Numbered from the stretch's first letter, positions 61,001-64,000 are shown. The stretch is DNA of 64,000 nucleotides from Cylicocyclus nassatus (GCA_958299035.1 CATQJL010000112.1:8966880-9030879), one strand, 5' to 3'. Made by a program: numbers and translations. Notes: generated from the letters alone by a model not told the origin.

Positions 61001-64000
61001 ACTCAAAAACGGATCGAAGCAAATGGATCAAGACACTTGAGTCGGCGATACATGCCGCTCCAGTCAAAGGTGATTAGGATAATTTTCAAATGAATTTGGC
61101 GCTTTTCCACTTTATACTGAAGAAGCGAATCAAATTTGGAATGATTATTTCACACCGACTAATTGGCATGCTGTCACAAAAATGCTAGTTGCTTCGCGTG
61201 ATGGATCCTTAAAGGGGCTCACGGTAGGTATACGGTATATGTAAAGATCTCATGATTCGCTGTAGCTTTGCAAGGGTGGCTTATTTGACATGCTGATTAT
61301 TCATTCTTGTGATGGCGCCTTAGTTGGGGTTACGGTAGCTATACGGTACGGATCCTGCGGCAATCCCAATTTACTTTGAGAATGGATCGGTACGATGTGG
61401 CTTTCCGAAAATGCAAAAAAGAACGAAGTCCCCCCTCCCCTGATTTTCGCAAAATTCCACGTCCCCACTGAACCTTATCCGAATCTACCAAGAAAAGGAA
61501 ACATCTACTAAAAATAAAAAATAAGGAAAAACCTGATTTCGCCGCAAAAGCAATATCCCCTTTGCTTTTTGTCCTTGAAACGGTATCCAGCTTGCTTATA
61601 ATCCCCTTTGCCGAGCCGTTAATGAGTGATTTAATTATCGTGAGCAGTTGTAAATATCTCTGTTACAGGGATTTCTGAATTTTTGTCCTTATACCTTGTG
61701 CCTATAACCCACAGAAAAGGTCCATTTGCGATGAATACCATTTTGGTGATGGTGAACTGTGGCTAACCTTTCATTTTTTGTGAAAAGGAATCCAAAGATA
61801 ATAGTGGTGTTAGAACTAGCTACAAATCCTTGGCATAATTCATTTTGCTAATCTACGAAAATTAAATGCTTCGTTGTCTTTTCTGAGCATCCTCGAATTG
61901 GGTCTAGTAGTACTTAAAGCAACTTGCAAAGTTTTTTCATCCGCTAACTTCGCCTTCAAGGACGTGGAAATCTGCAAACGCGAACTCTCATTTCCACCTG
62001 AACCTTTCGCAAAAAACATCTACTTTCAAGTTCGTATGTCACCGCGAAACGAGGACGAGGCCGCACGTCAACTCGAACAAGAAAGGCAATTGCAAATGAG
62101 ACGGCAAAAGGAGGCAGAAGATGCTTGGCTACGAAGATTGGACGAAATGTTTGGTAAATGTTTATATTAGGTCTAGGTATCTGAAAAAAAGTGTATTTTG
62201 TATTTCAGAGCAAAGAAATTCGCAAGACAAGCTCATACAAGACTATATGCTATCGCTGATGAAGTTCTTTGACGATTTGAGAGTCCATCTTCATTCCTTA
62301 CCTCTGAAATCTCGTCCAGATGTAGCAGATCGGATACGTGAAGCTGTACGACAACATTGTCGAGAATTGCGCGTTTGTCGGACTGCTCCGCTCAATAAAT
62401 GTAGGTTTTAATGATTTTATCGATTTTCGATACCATTCTATCGTATGCCATTTTGCAGTGATCGAGAATGCTTGTGTGGCTCGTGAATCGGAACTGTGGA
62501 GCTTCATCGACGTCGCTGCAGAAGTGGCATTGGATGGACCGGATTCTGATGGAGGCGGATCAAGCAGTGATAGCAGTGGAAGTGGACGACGTCCAAGACG
62601 TATTCACACTTTCCATGGTACCACTGGACCTTCAGATGAAGATGCCCCGTCGACATCGGGCAAAGAAAGTAAGTAGGACTATGTTCTTTTGTGGAAGGAG
62701 AACGTCCACAGGTTACGAAAAGTCTTGGCAAAAAGACAGTGTAATCTGAAGAAAAACCTAGTTTTAAGTTCTTGCCCAGTACCGTACTAGTGGAGCAAGC
62801 AGACGCCTCGTGTACGCTTTGGGCAGGAGCTGAAGTTGCATTTCTGGTCACACCGTGTCATACGAGCTGCGGCTGGTTATCTGACAGTCAAAATATCTAT
62901 AATTAGATGGCAAAAACAGCTTATAAAAACTTCGGGGCAGGGCTCATTGTCAGCACAGCTGGCACCGGGTCAAGCTGGATATCGTTTTTAGGGCGGAAAG
63001 CAAAGGGGATATCGTTTCTACAGGGGCCGAGGCGGAGACCTGCCGCAAAAATGCCGCCGGCATGCCACCGGCATGCCATTGGCAAGCTGTCCATCAACAA
63101 ACAAAGGCGTTGTTTTCAGCCAAAACGCAATAGTATGACACCAAATTTGGTGTGTGCATGCGCGTTGGTGGACCGGAACTATGGGCCAAAAATTTATGAA
63201 AACTTATATGAATGAAAGCTGTGCCGAACTTTTTTCTGAATTAGCTGGCACCGTGCCAGCTGGGTGCCAGCTGAGCTGGCACCGACACTTTGCTCACATA
63301 AATTTTCATATTTTTTTACATAAAATGTATCCACACTGTAAAAGATTACATACGGAGAAGAAAAAGTTTCATAATGTTCTCTTTTCAGCGTTTTAGAGCA
63401 ATTTGAAAACCACTCGGTCCGCTCCGCAGTTGAAAAATCGGCCTTTTCTGCTTCTCAAGATGTGATTCGACCACTTAAAAAGCTCAGAAAGCCGTGAAAA
63501 GTTCTTTCATGAAATCAGAAATGCATGAAAACACTACTACATTTTTTTACATAATATAAAAATGATAACGGGTTTTCAAAATAGGTCAAAAGGGACTTCG
63601 TACGAAATTTTCAATATCAAACGGGACTTCGTTTTGAAATTTCCCTGGTGCCAGCTCGTGCCGAGCCCTGCTTCGGGGACATGGTCGACGCATCCTTTCT
63701 CCAGAGAAATTGTAGACTTTCAGCTTGGATTCAATAGAAAGTCTGCATATTAACTTCTTAGCTTGCCTTTCTTAAAAAAGCTGCTTGGAGAGCTCACCTT
63801 TCGTGACAAAAGATCCCTCAGTCGTTGCGCCTACTTAGTTACTGTAAAATTACCATCTTTTTGCAGAATCGTCAATACGAAGGCATACTACCGTTCCACG
63901 AATGAATATAAGCCAAGATAATGCACCTGATAAAAGCGATGAAGAGGAAGACCGAGTTGAGCTGAGCGAAGAACGACGTGAACAACTCGAAGTCGAACAA
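10313..64000 (+). CDS. RhoGEF (DH-PH) protein, Lbc/GEF-H1-like; 35 exons, 3' end beyond window
   Basis: Predicted exchange factor that loads GTP on a Rho-family GTPase at cortex or cytoskeleton. The 35 exons listed separately join without a phase clash into 1,790 codons. Seen: a proline-rich start (RPPPLP), a long low-complexity N-terminal region, a DH domain at about residues 1211-1410 with both CR1 glutamates (E1219, E1224), and a PH domain at about 1447-1568 with W1556. A Glu/Arg/Gln-rich helix follows (about 1572-1612), then a Ser/Asp/Gly-rich tail. The PH stretch ILVCLQRRSNQKYVFIQ resembles that of AKAP13, ARHGEF2 and ARHGEF18, which favours a RhoA-type GEF; this is from memory of the family. 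No PDZ, RGS or C1 domain was seen, which argues against the RGS-RhoGEF class (rhgf-1). C. elegans rhgf-2 is my best guess for the counterpart. The join of exon 1 to exon 2 across 28 kb, and the start of exon 17, are the weakest points. Confidence 0.85.
10480..10700. repeat. Palindromic repeat family D, copy 1
   Basis: Left arm CATTCATGGCCGAGAAATCC, CTAAACTCTAGCCCAG; right arm AAGTACGGTGTGGGCGAGAG, GAATTTCTCAGTCACAAAT. The arms are imperfect inverse copies. It starts about 80 bp after the exon 1 donor. Confidence 0.55.
11640..12586. mobile_element. TTAGGTTG foldback element B1, 947 bp
   Basis: Ends TTAGGTTG(T) and (G)CAACCTAA with TA on both sides. The two halves are inverted copies for about 430 bp each (for example ACTACAAACCTGTAGAAGTA near 12028 and its partner near 12180), with a short centre at about 12075-12145. 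No transposase. Mariner-like by target site and termini. Confidence 0.85.
14620..15000. repeat. Imperfect foldback region
   Basis: AAAAAGTGCTTTCCATGGTG (14699) pairs with CGCCATGAAAAGCACTTTTT (14902). Further out, GAGTCCAGGCCTGTGCTTGA pairs with TTCAAGCACAGCCCTGAACTC, and CCATCTCTTGGCCTCC with GGCCCAGGAGAAATGG. Overall about 350 bp with mismatches. Single copy here. Confidence 0.6.
15000..15310. other. GC-rich stretch next to foldback
   Basis: Contains GGGCGGGCCTCCTGGAGGGG, a small palindrome TTCCCGTTTGGGAACGGG near 15130, and TCGACTTC/GAAGTCGAGA inverted pairs (15054, 15102). No gene recognised; it may be part of a larger old palindromic element that begins at 14620. Confidence 0.35.
16643..16801. 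repeat. Foldback MITE family A, copy 3
   Basis: CCTTTGATTCAACTGGCTTG at the left, CGTTTGAACCAAAGGGTA at the right. The left arm is shortened (part of the GGCGGGGCTTCGTGACC block is missing), so this copy has an internal deletion. Confidence 0.75.
17027..17204. repeat. Foldback MITE family A, copy 4
   Basis: Most complete copy: TACCCTTTGATTCAACTGGC, GGGGCTTCGTGACCTAAT, the centre GATCAGAGAGCACGCGCGCG, then inverted right arm ending CAGTTGAATCGAAGG. About 178 bp, only 225 bp from copy 3. Confidence 0.8.
17974..18537. mobile_element. TTAGGTTG foldback element B2, 564 bp
   Basis: TTAGGTTGGCGGATAATTTT and its inverse AAATTTTCCGCCAACCTAA at the ends, TA on each side. Terminal inverted repeats of about 40 bp with a non-palindromic interior, unlike B1. 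The interior holds the coding-like block 18280-18428. Confidence 0.8.
18280..18428 (+). CDS. Candidate alternative first exon of the RhoGEF, inside a foldback element
   Basis: ATG with an in-frame TAA two codons upstream, then 49 codons of coding-like sequence with many C/G third positions. It starts MDHTLPEYHIVRSRPDHLEE and ends GVLRTDRGSDADG. The donor GACGG|GTAGAT leaves phase 2, exactly what exon 2 at 38353 needs. It lies wholly within the TTAGGTTG element at 17974-18537. It may instead be a host exon captured by the transposon, or a chance ORF. I do not recognise the peptide. Confidence 0.35.
18991..19040 (+). repeat. Guanine-rich tract, possible G-quadruplex
   Basis: Several runs of four or more G separated by one or two bases (GGGG-GCA-GGGG-TGGA-G9 and further runs). 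The matching C-rich tract lies 80 bp downstream. Confidence 0.65.
19121..19152 (+). repeat. Cytosine-rich tract
   Basis: CCCCCCC-TT followed by a run of about 16 C, then TCCCCC. Together with the G tract at 18991-19040 it can form a hairpin. Confidence 0.65.
19540..20420. repeat. Degenerate tandem-like AT-rich repeat block
   Basis: Recurring phrases such as TGGAAATTTGTCGAATTTTC, CGAAATTTGTCGCAAG and TCCAGAAAA/TTCAGAAAATTCC occur every 60-100 bases on one strand. ORFs here on both strands (for example minus 19864-20259) follow from this low-complexity pattern. A period could not be fixed by eye. Confidence 0.4.
21290..21590. repeat. Dispersed repeat with poly-G tracts, copy 2 (inverted)
   Basis: Contains AAATGTGCAAGTGACTTGTT, a C-rich tract and GAATCCTGGGATCA near 21575, the reverse complement of landmarks at 1812-2115. 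Confidence 0.5.
23280..23470. repeat. Palindromic repeat family D, copy 2 (diverged)
   Basis: Right-arm landmarks GAGTACGGTACGGCCCGG, GTTGAATTTCTTGATCACGA and TGAATCGTACGAGCTACC match the family; the left arm is weak. Confidence 0.45.
23752..23772 (+). repeat. Poly-G run
   Basis: About 17 consecutive G, followed by GGGG-AT-AGGGGG, a possible quadruplex. Confidence 0.7.
23963..24162. repeat. 200-bp foldback element
   Basis: GCATACTTCACGCGATCAGT then CGCGACGCGATCTGGCAAT, and at the other end the inverse ATTGCCAAATCGCATCGCGA then GATCGCGTAAGGTATGC. Arms about 60 bp; the inner ends CCAATTG/CAATTGG also pair. Single copy in the window. Confidence 0.65.
24810..25010. repeat. Cluster of GGAACTTCCGCA-like motifs
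   Basis: About seven copies, in both orientations, of (G)GAACTTCCGCA or its variants GGTTCCGCAG and TTGCGGAAATTCC in 200 bp. It may be an old tandem element or a binding-site cluster. The two overlapping plus ORFs across it have no recognisable product. Confidence 0.5.
26778..26791. promoter_or_regulatory. Palindrome TGTGCAATTGCACA
   Basis: Perfect 14-bp palindrome. The same or a one-base variant recurs at 28015, 28536, 34501, 35992 and 36202, all inside intron 1. Function unknown. Confidence 0.35.
26941..27281. repeat. Foldback MITE family A, copy 5, with insertion
   Basis: Arms as in copy 4 (TACCCTTTGATTCAATTGGC ... GCCAGTTGAATCAAAGG). The left arm is split from GGCTAGGGTAATGATCAG by about 160 extra bases at 26996-27155. 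Confidence 0.8.
26996..27155. repeat. 160-bp insertion nested in MITE copy 5
   Basis: Absent from the otherwise matching copy at 17027. Its ends are loosely inverted (AAAGGCAGG / CCTGCCGCCAGCCTTT). On the minus strand it is open for its whole length and coding-like (FNLRASGKARFRRFRALRAA, then GRISPDKRKNSIRDLARTC). It may be a captured exon or a tiny element. Confidence 0.5.
28015..28028. promoter_or_regulatory. Palindrome TGTGCAATTGCACA
   Basis: Second exact copy, followed by TTTTGCAAG. The copy at 28536-28549 (TGTGCAATCGCACA) is also followed by TTTGCAAG, so the shared context is longer than the palindrome. Confidence 0.35.
28536..28549. promoter_or_regulatory. Palindrome TGTGCAATCGCACA
   Basis: Variant of the motif with one central base changed, followed by CATTTGCAAG. 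Confidence 0.35.
30996..31443. mobile_element. TTAGGTTG element B3, 448 bp
   Basis: TTAGGTTGATGCACAGTTTT... at the left and ...AAGAATTATGCATCAACCTAA at the right, TA on both sides. Terminal inverted repeats of about 35 bp (TTTTTGCACCAAAGAATTT against AGAATTTCTGAAATTTTAG, weakly). The interior is not coding. Confidence 0.8.
31669..31770 (+). CDS. Candidate cassette exon in intron 1
   Basis: A 102-nt block between TTTCTGAAACAG and the donor ACC|GTAGGT. Read in phase 0 it gives SSTSDHKMRPYSYACPFALQ and more with coding-like codon choice. Read from phase 2, as exon 1 would require, it is also open and returns phase 2. So it could be included between exons 1 and 2 without a frameshift. No homology recognised. 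Confidence 0.3.
31670..32100. other. GC-rich island in intron 1
   Basis: GC content is clearly above the flanks, with CpG-containing stretches and a palindromic cluster of TCGAT units near 31833-31866 (TTCGATCGATCG-like). No repeat copy was found elsewhere in the window. It may be a promoter or enhancer, or a gene fragment. Confidence 0.4.
31833..32021 (-). CDS. Coding-like 62-codon ORF on minus strand, unknown
   Basis: Within a GC-rich island. Starts MVPKPPEREAANALFVQITA, continues TLDRRSAQKTRVQLARRLS and ends in a stop. Third positions are mostly C/G, unlike surrounding intron DNA, but GC-rich islands inflate such ORFs. No splice signals or homologue recognised. A longer minus ORF in another frame (to 32452) covers it. 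Confidence 0.2.
   Translation of the reverse strand: MVPKPPEREAANALFVQITALEAGTLDRRSAQKTRVQLARRLSTPLRRKTLFDRIEHPPIDR
32652..32796. repeat. Near-perfect palindrome, 145 bp
   Basis: AACTACAATACCACCCGTAA, TTTGCG, an A run, TGGCGGCGGCACTTAACTTA, CGCG, and then the inverse order. Arms about 60 bp with almost no mismatch around a short GC-rich loop (GCCGCCGAAGTTAGGTGACT). Single copy here; the high identity suggests recent insertion. Confidence 0.85.
33976..34014. repeat. TA dinucleotide microsatellite
   Basis: About 19 uninterrupted AT units. The next 150 bases are a loose repeat of TTTACC(T/C) words. Confidence 0.9.
34518..34643. repeat. Foldback MITE family A, copy 6 (diverged)
   Basis: TACCTTTAATTCAACGGGAT and its inverted partner ATCCCGTTGAATCAAAGGGT. 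It shares terminal bases, GGCTTCTGGAAGGCGAC and GAGTGCTCTCTAATCATTCC with the family; the arms are changed but still complementary to each other. Confidence 0.65.
35044..35898. mobile_element. TTAGGTTG foldback element B4, 855 bp
   Basis: TTAGGTTGGCACGAAAGTTC at the left and GAACTTTCGTGCCAACCTAG at the right, TA on both sides. The arms are inverted copies for about 270 bp (GCCGCTAGCTAGCCG near 35270 and CGGCTAGCTAGCGGC near 35659). The 300-bp centre (35310-35610) is unique and not recognisably coding. The end sequence is close to mariner termini. Confidence 0.85.
35992..36215. promoter_or_regulatory. Two TGTGC-RAT-TGCAC palindromes
   Basis: TGTGCGATTGCACG at 35992-36005 and TGTGCAATCGCACA at 36202-36215, with further CGCAATGCAC and ATTGCGCGTGC words between. 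Same motif as at 26778 and 28015. Confidence 0.35.
36233..36436. repeat. 200-bp GC-rich foldback
   Basis: TTGTCTCAATGTTAGTGTCA and CTTGCAAC at the left pair with GTTGCATACG and ACACTGTCATTGAGACAA at the right. The interior is GC-rich (GCTCCGCCGCCTCGCTCGGAG) with inner hairpins. No second copy found. Confidence 0.6.
38353..38534 (+). CDS. RhoGEF exon 2
   Basis: Codons 31-91. Acceptor TTTTTCAG, donor AAGG|GTTAGT, phase 2 in and phase 1 out. Ser/Pro-rich start (RHSQEPTASTSRAFSLTP), then a charged stretch FHDSFLEKLSQSPSFKEHRP. No known domain. The other two frames contain stops. Confidence 0.8.
39275..39424 (+). CDS. RhoGEF exon 3
   Basis: Codons 92-141. Acceptor TTATTTCAG, donor GATG|GTTAGT, phase 1 in and out. 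Reads through RQRAMSESLVTSISTSVPGA; Ser-rich and probably disordered. The internal ATG at 39313 could serve as a start for a shorter isoform. Confidence 0.8.
39904..40029 (+). CDS. RhoGEF exon 4
   Basis: Codons 142-183. Acceptor TTGTTTCAG, donor TTTG|GTCGGT, a weaker donor. Encodes GIDGTHSCDSLDVMAKDMDD and then a basic end SLSRRIYSFG. An open frame continues past the donor to 40277, but the next exon, in another frame, fits phase and composition better. Confidence 0.75.
40130..40203 (+). CDS. RhoGEF exon 5
   Basis: Codons 184-208. Acceptor ATCTTTAG, donor CAG|GTGTGA, phase 1 in and 0 out. Encodes DMRAITMQQRSFSAEDTS. RSFSAED looks like a basophilic kinase site of the kind that can bind 14-3-3 proteins; that is inference. 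Confidence 0.75.
40278..40430 (+). CDS. RhoGEF exon 6
   Basis: Codons 209-259, exactly 51. Acceptor TTGCTTTAG, donor GAG|GTATTT. Strongly acidic (KEIDNKNIEEEVAVELP), probably disordered. Being a multiple of three, it could be skipped without a frame change. Confidence 0.8.
40485..40704 (+). CDS. RhoGEF exon 7, with coding minisatellite
   Basis: Codons 260-332. Acceptor TTGTTCAG, donor CGAA|GTGAGT, phase 0 in and 1 out. It opens with charged residues, then an Ala/Val-only run (AVVAVAAVAVA) too short for a membrane span. Three copies of a seven-residue unit around EEEIAS follow, likely helical. It ends in PAVTTLVDDER. Confidence 0.8.
40551..40613 (+). repeat. 21-bp coding tandem repeat, three copies
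   Basis: Unit (C/A)(A/G)A-GAAGAAGAGATCGCGTCG. The first two copies are nearly identical and the third has diverged at its end. The seven-residue period keeps the frame, so copy number may vary between alleles. Confidence 0.7.
41468..41622 (+). CDS. RhoGEF exon 8
   Basis: Codons 333-384. Acceptor TACTATTTAG, donor GAG|GTCTTT (weak). Encodes LLDESMIPLVGTPSPHTMTY and later VERRPNQELPAITEENE. An open frame extends 5' to 41400, but only the TTTAG acceptor at 41467 keeps phase with exon 7. Confidence 0.72.
41752..41936 (+). CDS. RhoGEF exon 9
   Basis: Codons 385-445. Acceptor CCCTTTTAG, donor CATAG|GTAGGC, phase 0 in and 2 out. Begins EQTLRRHRPSDVTPAERLYR (basic, with a Ser/Thr-Pro neighbourhood) and ends Tyr/Pro-rich (GPPDYSYNAGPVHR). 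Confidence 0.8.
42052..42154 (+). CDS. RhoGEF exon 10
   Basis: Codons 446-480. Acceptor ATTTTGCAG, donor GAA|GTGAGT. Encodes a helical, charged stretch (TRKNELRRTQEMEEIDQAG). Confidence 0.8.
42219..42290 (+). CDS. RhoGEF exon 11
   Basis: Codons 481-504, 24 codons. Acceptor TCGTGTAG, donor CAG|GTGAGT. Arg/Ser-rich (AMRSSRSIGRASSVVSNRCK), a likely basophilic phosphorylation cluster. In-frame cassette length. Confidence 0.78.
42349..42454 (+). CDS. RhoGEF exon 12
   Basis: Codons 505-539. Acceptor AATTCTAG, donor CTCA|GTAAGT, phase 0 in and 1 out. Encodes GDPSKSAPSLDRNLSSSDPS; Ser/Asp-rich and probably disordered. Confidence 0.8.
42847..42947 (+). CDS. RhoGEF exon 13
   Basis: Codons 540-573. 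Acceptor TTATTGCAG, donor CCT|GTAAGT, phase 1 in and 0 out. Contains ECPPPVVLTRKASSMQNDWK, a proline run followed by RKAS, a classic basophilic kinase site. Confidence 0.8.
43385..43455 (+). CDS. RhoGEF exon 14
   Basis: Codons 574-596. Acceptor AATTTACAG, donor GACAA|GTATGT, phase 0 in and 2 out. Basic: MRKEPVGRESRPQSMTRGDK. Confidence 0.78.
43800..44093 (+). CDS. RhoGEF exon 15
   Basis: Codons 597-694, the largest N-terminal exon. Acceptor AGTTTCTAG, donor CCGAG|GTGGGT, phase 2 in and out. Ser/Pro start, then a basic patch NFMRRSWRRLAGGDLRRDS, a Cys-containing stretch (CDGSHPMSSAECVCITAED) and an Arg-rich end. The Cys pattern does not match a C1 zinc finger. A long minus-strand ORF over the same interval is its shadow. 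Confidence 0.82.
44094..47182 (+). other. Intron 15, about 3.1 kb
   Basis: No exon recognised. It carries a half copy of repeat family D (about 45260-45420) and an AT-rich stretch near 45590-45690. The rest looks like ordinary intron. Confidence 0.5.
45260..45420. repeat. Palindromic repeat family D, partial copy
   Basis: CATATCTGGGTAGGTGAACT, GTCTTGGCTAAGCCATGACA, AAGCTTGTATGATGCATTCA and ATAGACCGTAG follow the left-arm order of the copies at 47500 and 51790. The right arm is missing. Confidence 0.45.
47183..47282 (+). CDS. RhoGEF exon 16
   Basis: Codons 695-728. Acceptor ATACTTTAG, donor AAG|GTGAGA, phase 2 in and 0 out. Lys-rich: SQDRIEKKKTKSGSDTFSFG, then SLFGANKGARTKK. Confidence 0.8.
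47490..47800. repeat. Palindromic repeat family D, copy in intron 16
   Basis: Left arm GTTTGGGTACTTAAATTTCC, TGGGAGACTTTAGCC, CATATGATTCATTTATGGCC; right arm AAAGTACAGTCTGGGCGAAG, GTTGAATTTCTTGGCCATGA, GTCATATGAGTTGCCGTTTG. The 109-codon ORF here is a product of the repeat. Confidence 0.65.
47980..48159 (+). CDS. RhoGEF exon 17 (5' boundary uncertain)
   Basis: Codons 729-788. Donor CTGCCTACT|GTAAGT is good. The frame RDLSHPLPVRSPVSHTTIFY...VISTFQSKAVGSAVSLPT is open and coding-like. The only acceptor that keeps phase (ACGAAGAG|CGT) lacks a pyrimidine tract. Either the acceptor is poor or a small exon upstream was missed. Confidence 0.6.
48952..49009 (+). CDS. RhoGEF exon 18
   Basis: Codons 789-807. 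Acceptor TTATTTTTAG, donor GAAG|GTTTGT, phase 0 in and 1 out. Encodes RRMVSSSDLVQRPPIPDFE. Confidence 0.75.
49924..50045. repeat. 61-bp tandem duplication
   Basis: Two adjacent copies starting GTCAATTGATTCACTTTT at 49924 and 49985 differ at about two positions, so the duplication is recent. Confidence 0.9.
51790..52060. repeat. Palindromic repeat family D, copy in intron 18
   Basis: CCAGGTAAATCTGGGTACCT, GTTTGGGAGATCCCTAAGG, CAGCTTGTATGATTCATTCG, CCCATACCGTAC at the left; GATACGGTGGGCGAGAGTTG, TTTCATTTCTCTGTCACAAA, TGATATAAGCTGCCGCTT at the right. Confidence 0.65.
55188..55216 (+). CDS. RhoGEF exon 19, a 29-nt micro-exon
   Basis: Codons 808-817. Acceptor TTTTTTCCGCAG, donor GAG|GTAATT. It converts phase 1 to phase 0, as needed between exons 18 and 20, and encodes DFRGHWFNME. 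The splice sites are strong and the phase requirement is specific. Confidence 0.65.
55681..56281 (+). CDS. RhoGEF exon 20, large central exon
   Basis: Codons 818-1017. Acceptor CTGTTCAG; donor TTTTGTAG|GTTTGT gives phase 1 and suits the next exon. Reads GCFSRIRWHTSKSREMALVS, a basic region with RSRRGS, then DHDHHGPCAKC. The His/Cys cluster is too short for a C1 domain. An acidic, helical end follows (QLRQILQEESNSELFDKD). No catalogued domain was recognised; it may be a regulatory segment ahead of the DH domain. Confidence 0.88.
56385..56890. repeat. Foldback repeat filling intron 20
   Basis: CCAATAGAGCCAAGCAAGCT near 56389 pairs with AGAGCTTGTTCTATTCTATC near 56868, and TTAGAACCCTG (56495) with CAGGGTTCTGA (56764). 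The terminal AGAGC-AAGCAAGCTCTA motif is shared with element B1 (11735-11760). Confidence 0.5.
57022..57411 (+). CDS. RhoGEF exon 21
   Basis: Codons 1018-1147. Acceptor TCCTTTCCAG, donor GAAG|GTTTGT, phase 1 in and out. Begins ETLCVPEGTVVGDDECYITG, then charged sequence, then ARKRRVSERLIDTLTRRLSR and KWKYDPMKALLERT. The last part resembles the helical linker that precedes the DH domain in Lbc-type GEFs; that is inference. Confidence 0.87.
57537..57627 (+). CDS. RhoGEF exon 22
   Basis: Codons 1148-1177. Acceptor CCGTTCAG, donor AATTT|GTAAGT, phase 1 in and 2 out. Encodes ALSELNDLETVSIDSAEVAR, a helical linker. Confidence 0.82.
57715..57836 (+). CDS. RhoGEF exon 23, start of DH domain
   Basis: Codons 1178-1218. 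Acceptor CTTTTGCAG, donor TTTG|GTAAGT. Begins LSSPLWDRFDLFSKEEYNSW. The end KLVKKQDAIF is the usual lead into DH helix 1 (compare K-x-Q-x-x-I-x-E-L in Lbc members). Confidence 0.88.
57918..57970 (+). CDS. RhoGEF exon 24, DH conserved region 1
   Basis: Codons 1219-1236: ELILIEKAQCAHLAFLQQ. Both glutamates of the DH CR1 pattern E-L-x-x-x-E are kept (E1219, E1224). The usual Tyr before Val-x-x-L is replaced (Ala-His). Acceptor TTTTTTGCAG, donor CAG|GTTTGT. Confidence 0.87.
58066..58242 (+). CDS. RhoGEF exon 25, DH domain
   Basis: Codons 1237-1295. Acceptor TGTTCTAG, donor GAG|GTATTG, phase 0 both ends. Contains ENILSEPDVNRLIPDVLDAL and VFHLHLLDRLTARQRESDE, matching the DH helices where L-F-P-x-x-x-x-L and H-x-x-F-L-x-x-L patterns occur. 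Confidence 0.88.
58299..58430 (+). CDS. RhoGEF exon 26, DH domain
   Basis: Codons 1296-1339. Acceptor TTTGTTTCAG, donor AGG|GTGAGT. Contains AINAYTAFGSAKERSEKLFE, the central DH segment (typical Y-x-x-F/Y-C-x-x-x). The small residue before Ser-Ala is Gly instead of the usual Cys or Ser. Confidence 0.88.
59275..59510. repeat. Palindromic repeat family D, copy in intron 26
   Basis: GGGTATCTAAACTTCCAATG, CTTAGTTGAGACATTCAGCC, GCGCCCAGACTGTACTCTTG at the left; AGAAAGTACGGTTTGGACTG, GAATTGGATTTTATCGGCTC at the right. Confidence 0.55.
59670..59816. repeat. Foldback with TGACGAAGGCGCA ends
   Basis: TGACGAAGGCGCAGAAGC at the left and TTGCGCCTTCGTCA at the right, with inner CGCGAACGCGACGC and CCGCGTTCGCGTCC also inverted. 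About 145 bp in intron 26. The CG-rich content contrasts with the flanks. Confidence 0.65.
59865..60026 (+). CDS. RhoGEF exon 27, DH conserved region 3
   Basis: Codons 1340-1393. Acceptor CACATTTTAG, donor CTC|GTAAGT. Contains TRVISRPAKYGLLLETILKN, the long DH helix that binds the GTPase (canonical Q-R-I-x-R/K-Y-P-L-L-L). The proline after the Tyr is Gly here and there is one extra residue before the Lys-Tyr. Confidence 0.9.
60083..60244 (+). CDS. RhoGEF exon 28, end of DH and DH-PH linker
   Basis: Codons 1394-1447. Acceptor ATTTTCCAG, donor ACT|GTAAGC. Helical start (AKRFAMIIDNNLLMAQMAQR), the last DH helix, then the linker into the PH domain. Confidence 0.88.
60300..60408 (+). CDS. RhoGEF exon 29, PH domain start
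   Basis: Codons 1448-1483. Acceptor TTTTTCTAG, donor AAAG|GTAGGA, phase 0 in and 1 out. Encodes QRRLMCLGDVCMKNSSTKLV, the first PH strands (R-x-L-x-x-x-G-x-V/L pattern of Lbc PH domains). Confidence 0.86.
60742..60818 (+). CDS. RhoGEF exon 30, PH domain core
   Basis: Codons 1484-1509. Acceptor TATTTTTAG, donor CAG|GTCCGT. Encodes VFMVLFDDILVCLQRRSNQK then YVFIQQ, the PH strands with the L-x-D-I-L-V-x-L signature shared with AKAP13 and ARHGEF2. Confidence 0.88.
60886..61069 (+). CDS. RhoGEF exon 31, PH domain end
   Basis: Codons 1510-1570. Acceptor AAAATTCAG, donor AAAG|GTGATT. Contains FPVSGLILRPADRSASVMII, then TDRSKWIKTLESAI with the near-invariant PH Trp (W1556) in the C-terminal helix. 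Confidence 0.9.
61070..62030 (+). other. Intron 31
   Basis: Contains two similar blocks at 61205-61245 and 61312-61355 (GATGG-TCCTTA, GGGGCTCACGGTAGGTATAC and GGGGTTACGGTAGCTATACG), a local duplication. A 3' open frame (61874-62030) continuous with exon 32 could be an alternative 5' extension of that exon. Confidence 0.4.
62031..62153 (+). CDS. RhoGEF exon 32, coiled-coil start
   Basis: Codons 1571-1611. Acceptor CTACTTTCAAG, donor TTTG|GTAAAT, phase 1 in and out. Encodes NEDEAARQLEQERQLQMRRQ and so on, a highly charged helix likely to form a coiled coil after the PH domain, as in Lbc-type GEFs. An open frame extends upstream to 61874, but only this acceptor fits the phase of exon 31. Confidence 0.82.
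62209..62400 (+). CDS. RhoGEF exon 33
   Basis: Codons 1612-1675. Acceptor TATTTCAG, donor AAAT|GTAGGT. Helical region: DKLIQDYMLSLMKFFDDLRV and later DVADRIREAVRQHCRELRVC. Confidence 0.87.
62459..62668 (+). CDS. RhoGEF exon 34
   Basis: Codons 1676-1745. Acceptor ATTTTGCAG, donor GAAA|GTAAGT. Begins with a helix (ARESELWSFIDVAAEVAL), then a Gly/Ser/Asp-rich disordered run (GGGSSSDSSGSGRRPRR) and an acidic end. Confidence 0.87.
62700..62890. repeat. Palindromic repeat family D, copy in intron 34
   Basis: AAGTTCTTGCCCAGTACCGT at the left; TACGCTTTGGGCAGGAGCTG, AGTTGCATTTCTGGTCACAC and GTCATACGAGCTGCGGCTGG at the right, in the family order. Confidence 0.55.
62930..63678. repeat. GC-rich terminal-inverted-repeat element in intron 34
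   Basis: GGGGCAGGGCTC near 62934 with CAGCTGGCACCGGG, and at the far end CCCTGGTGCCAGCTCGTGCC followed by GAGCCCTGC. The interior repeats GGCACC and GCCAGCTG words (63245-63285) and CCGGCATGCCACCGGCATGC (63058). About 740 bp, no transposase; a non-autonomous element by structure. Confidence 0.55.
63867..64000 (+). CDS. RhoGEF exon 35, cut by window end
   Basis: Codons 1746-1790, incomplete. Acceptor TTTTTGCAG. Encodes SIRRHTTVPRMNISQDNAPD, then DEEEDRVELSEERREQLEVE, a charged helix that continues beyond the window. Stop codon and any C-terminal PDZ ligand lie outside. Confidence 0.85.
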
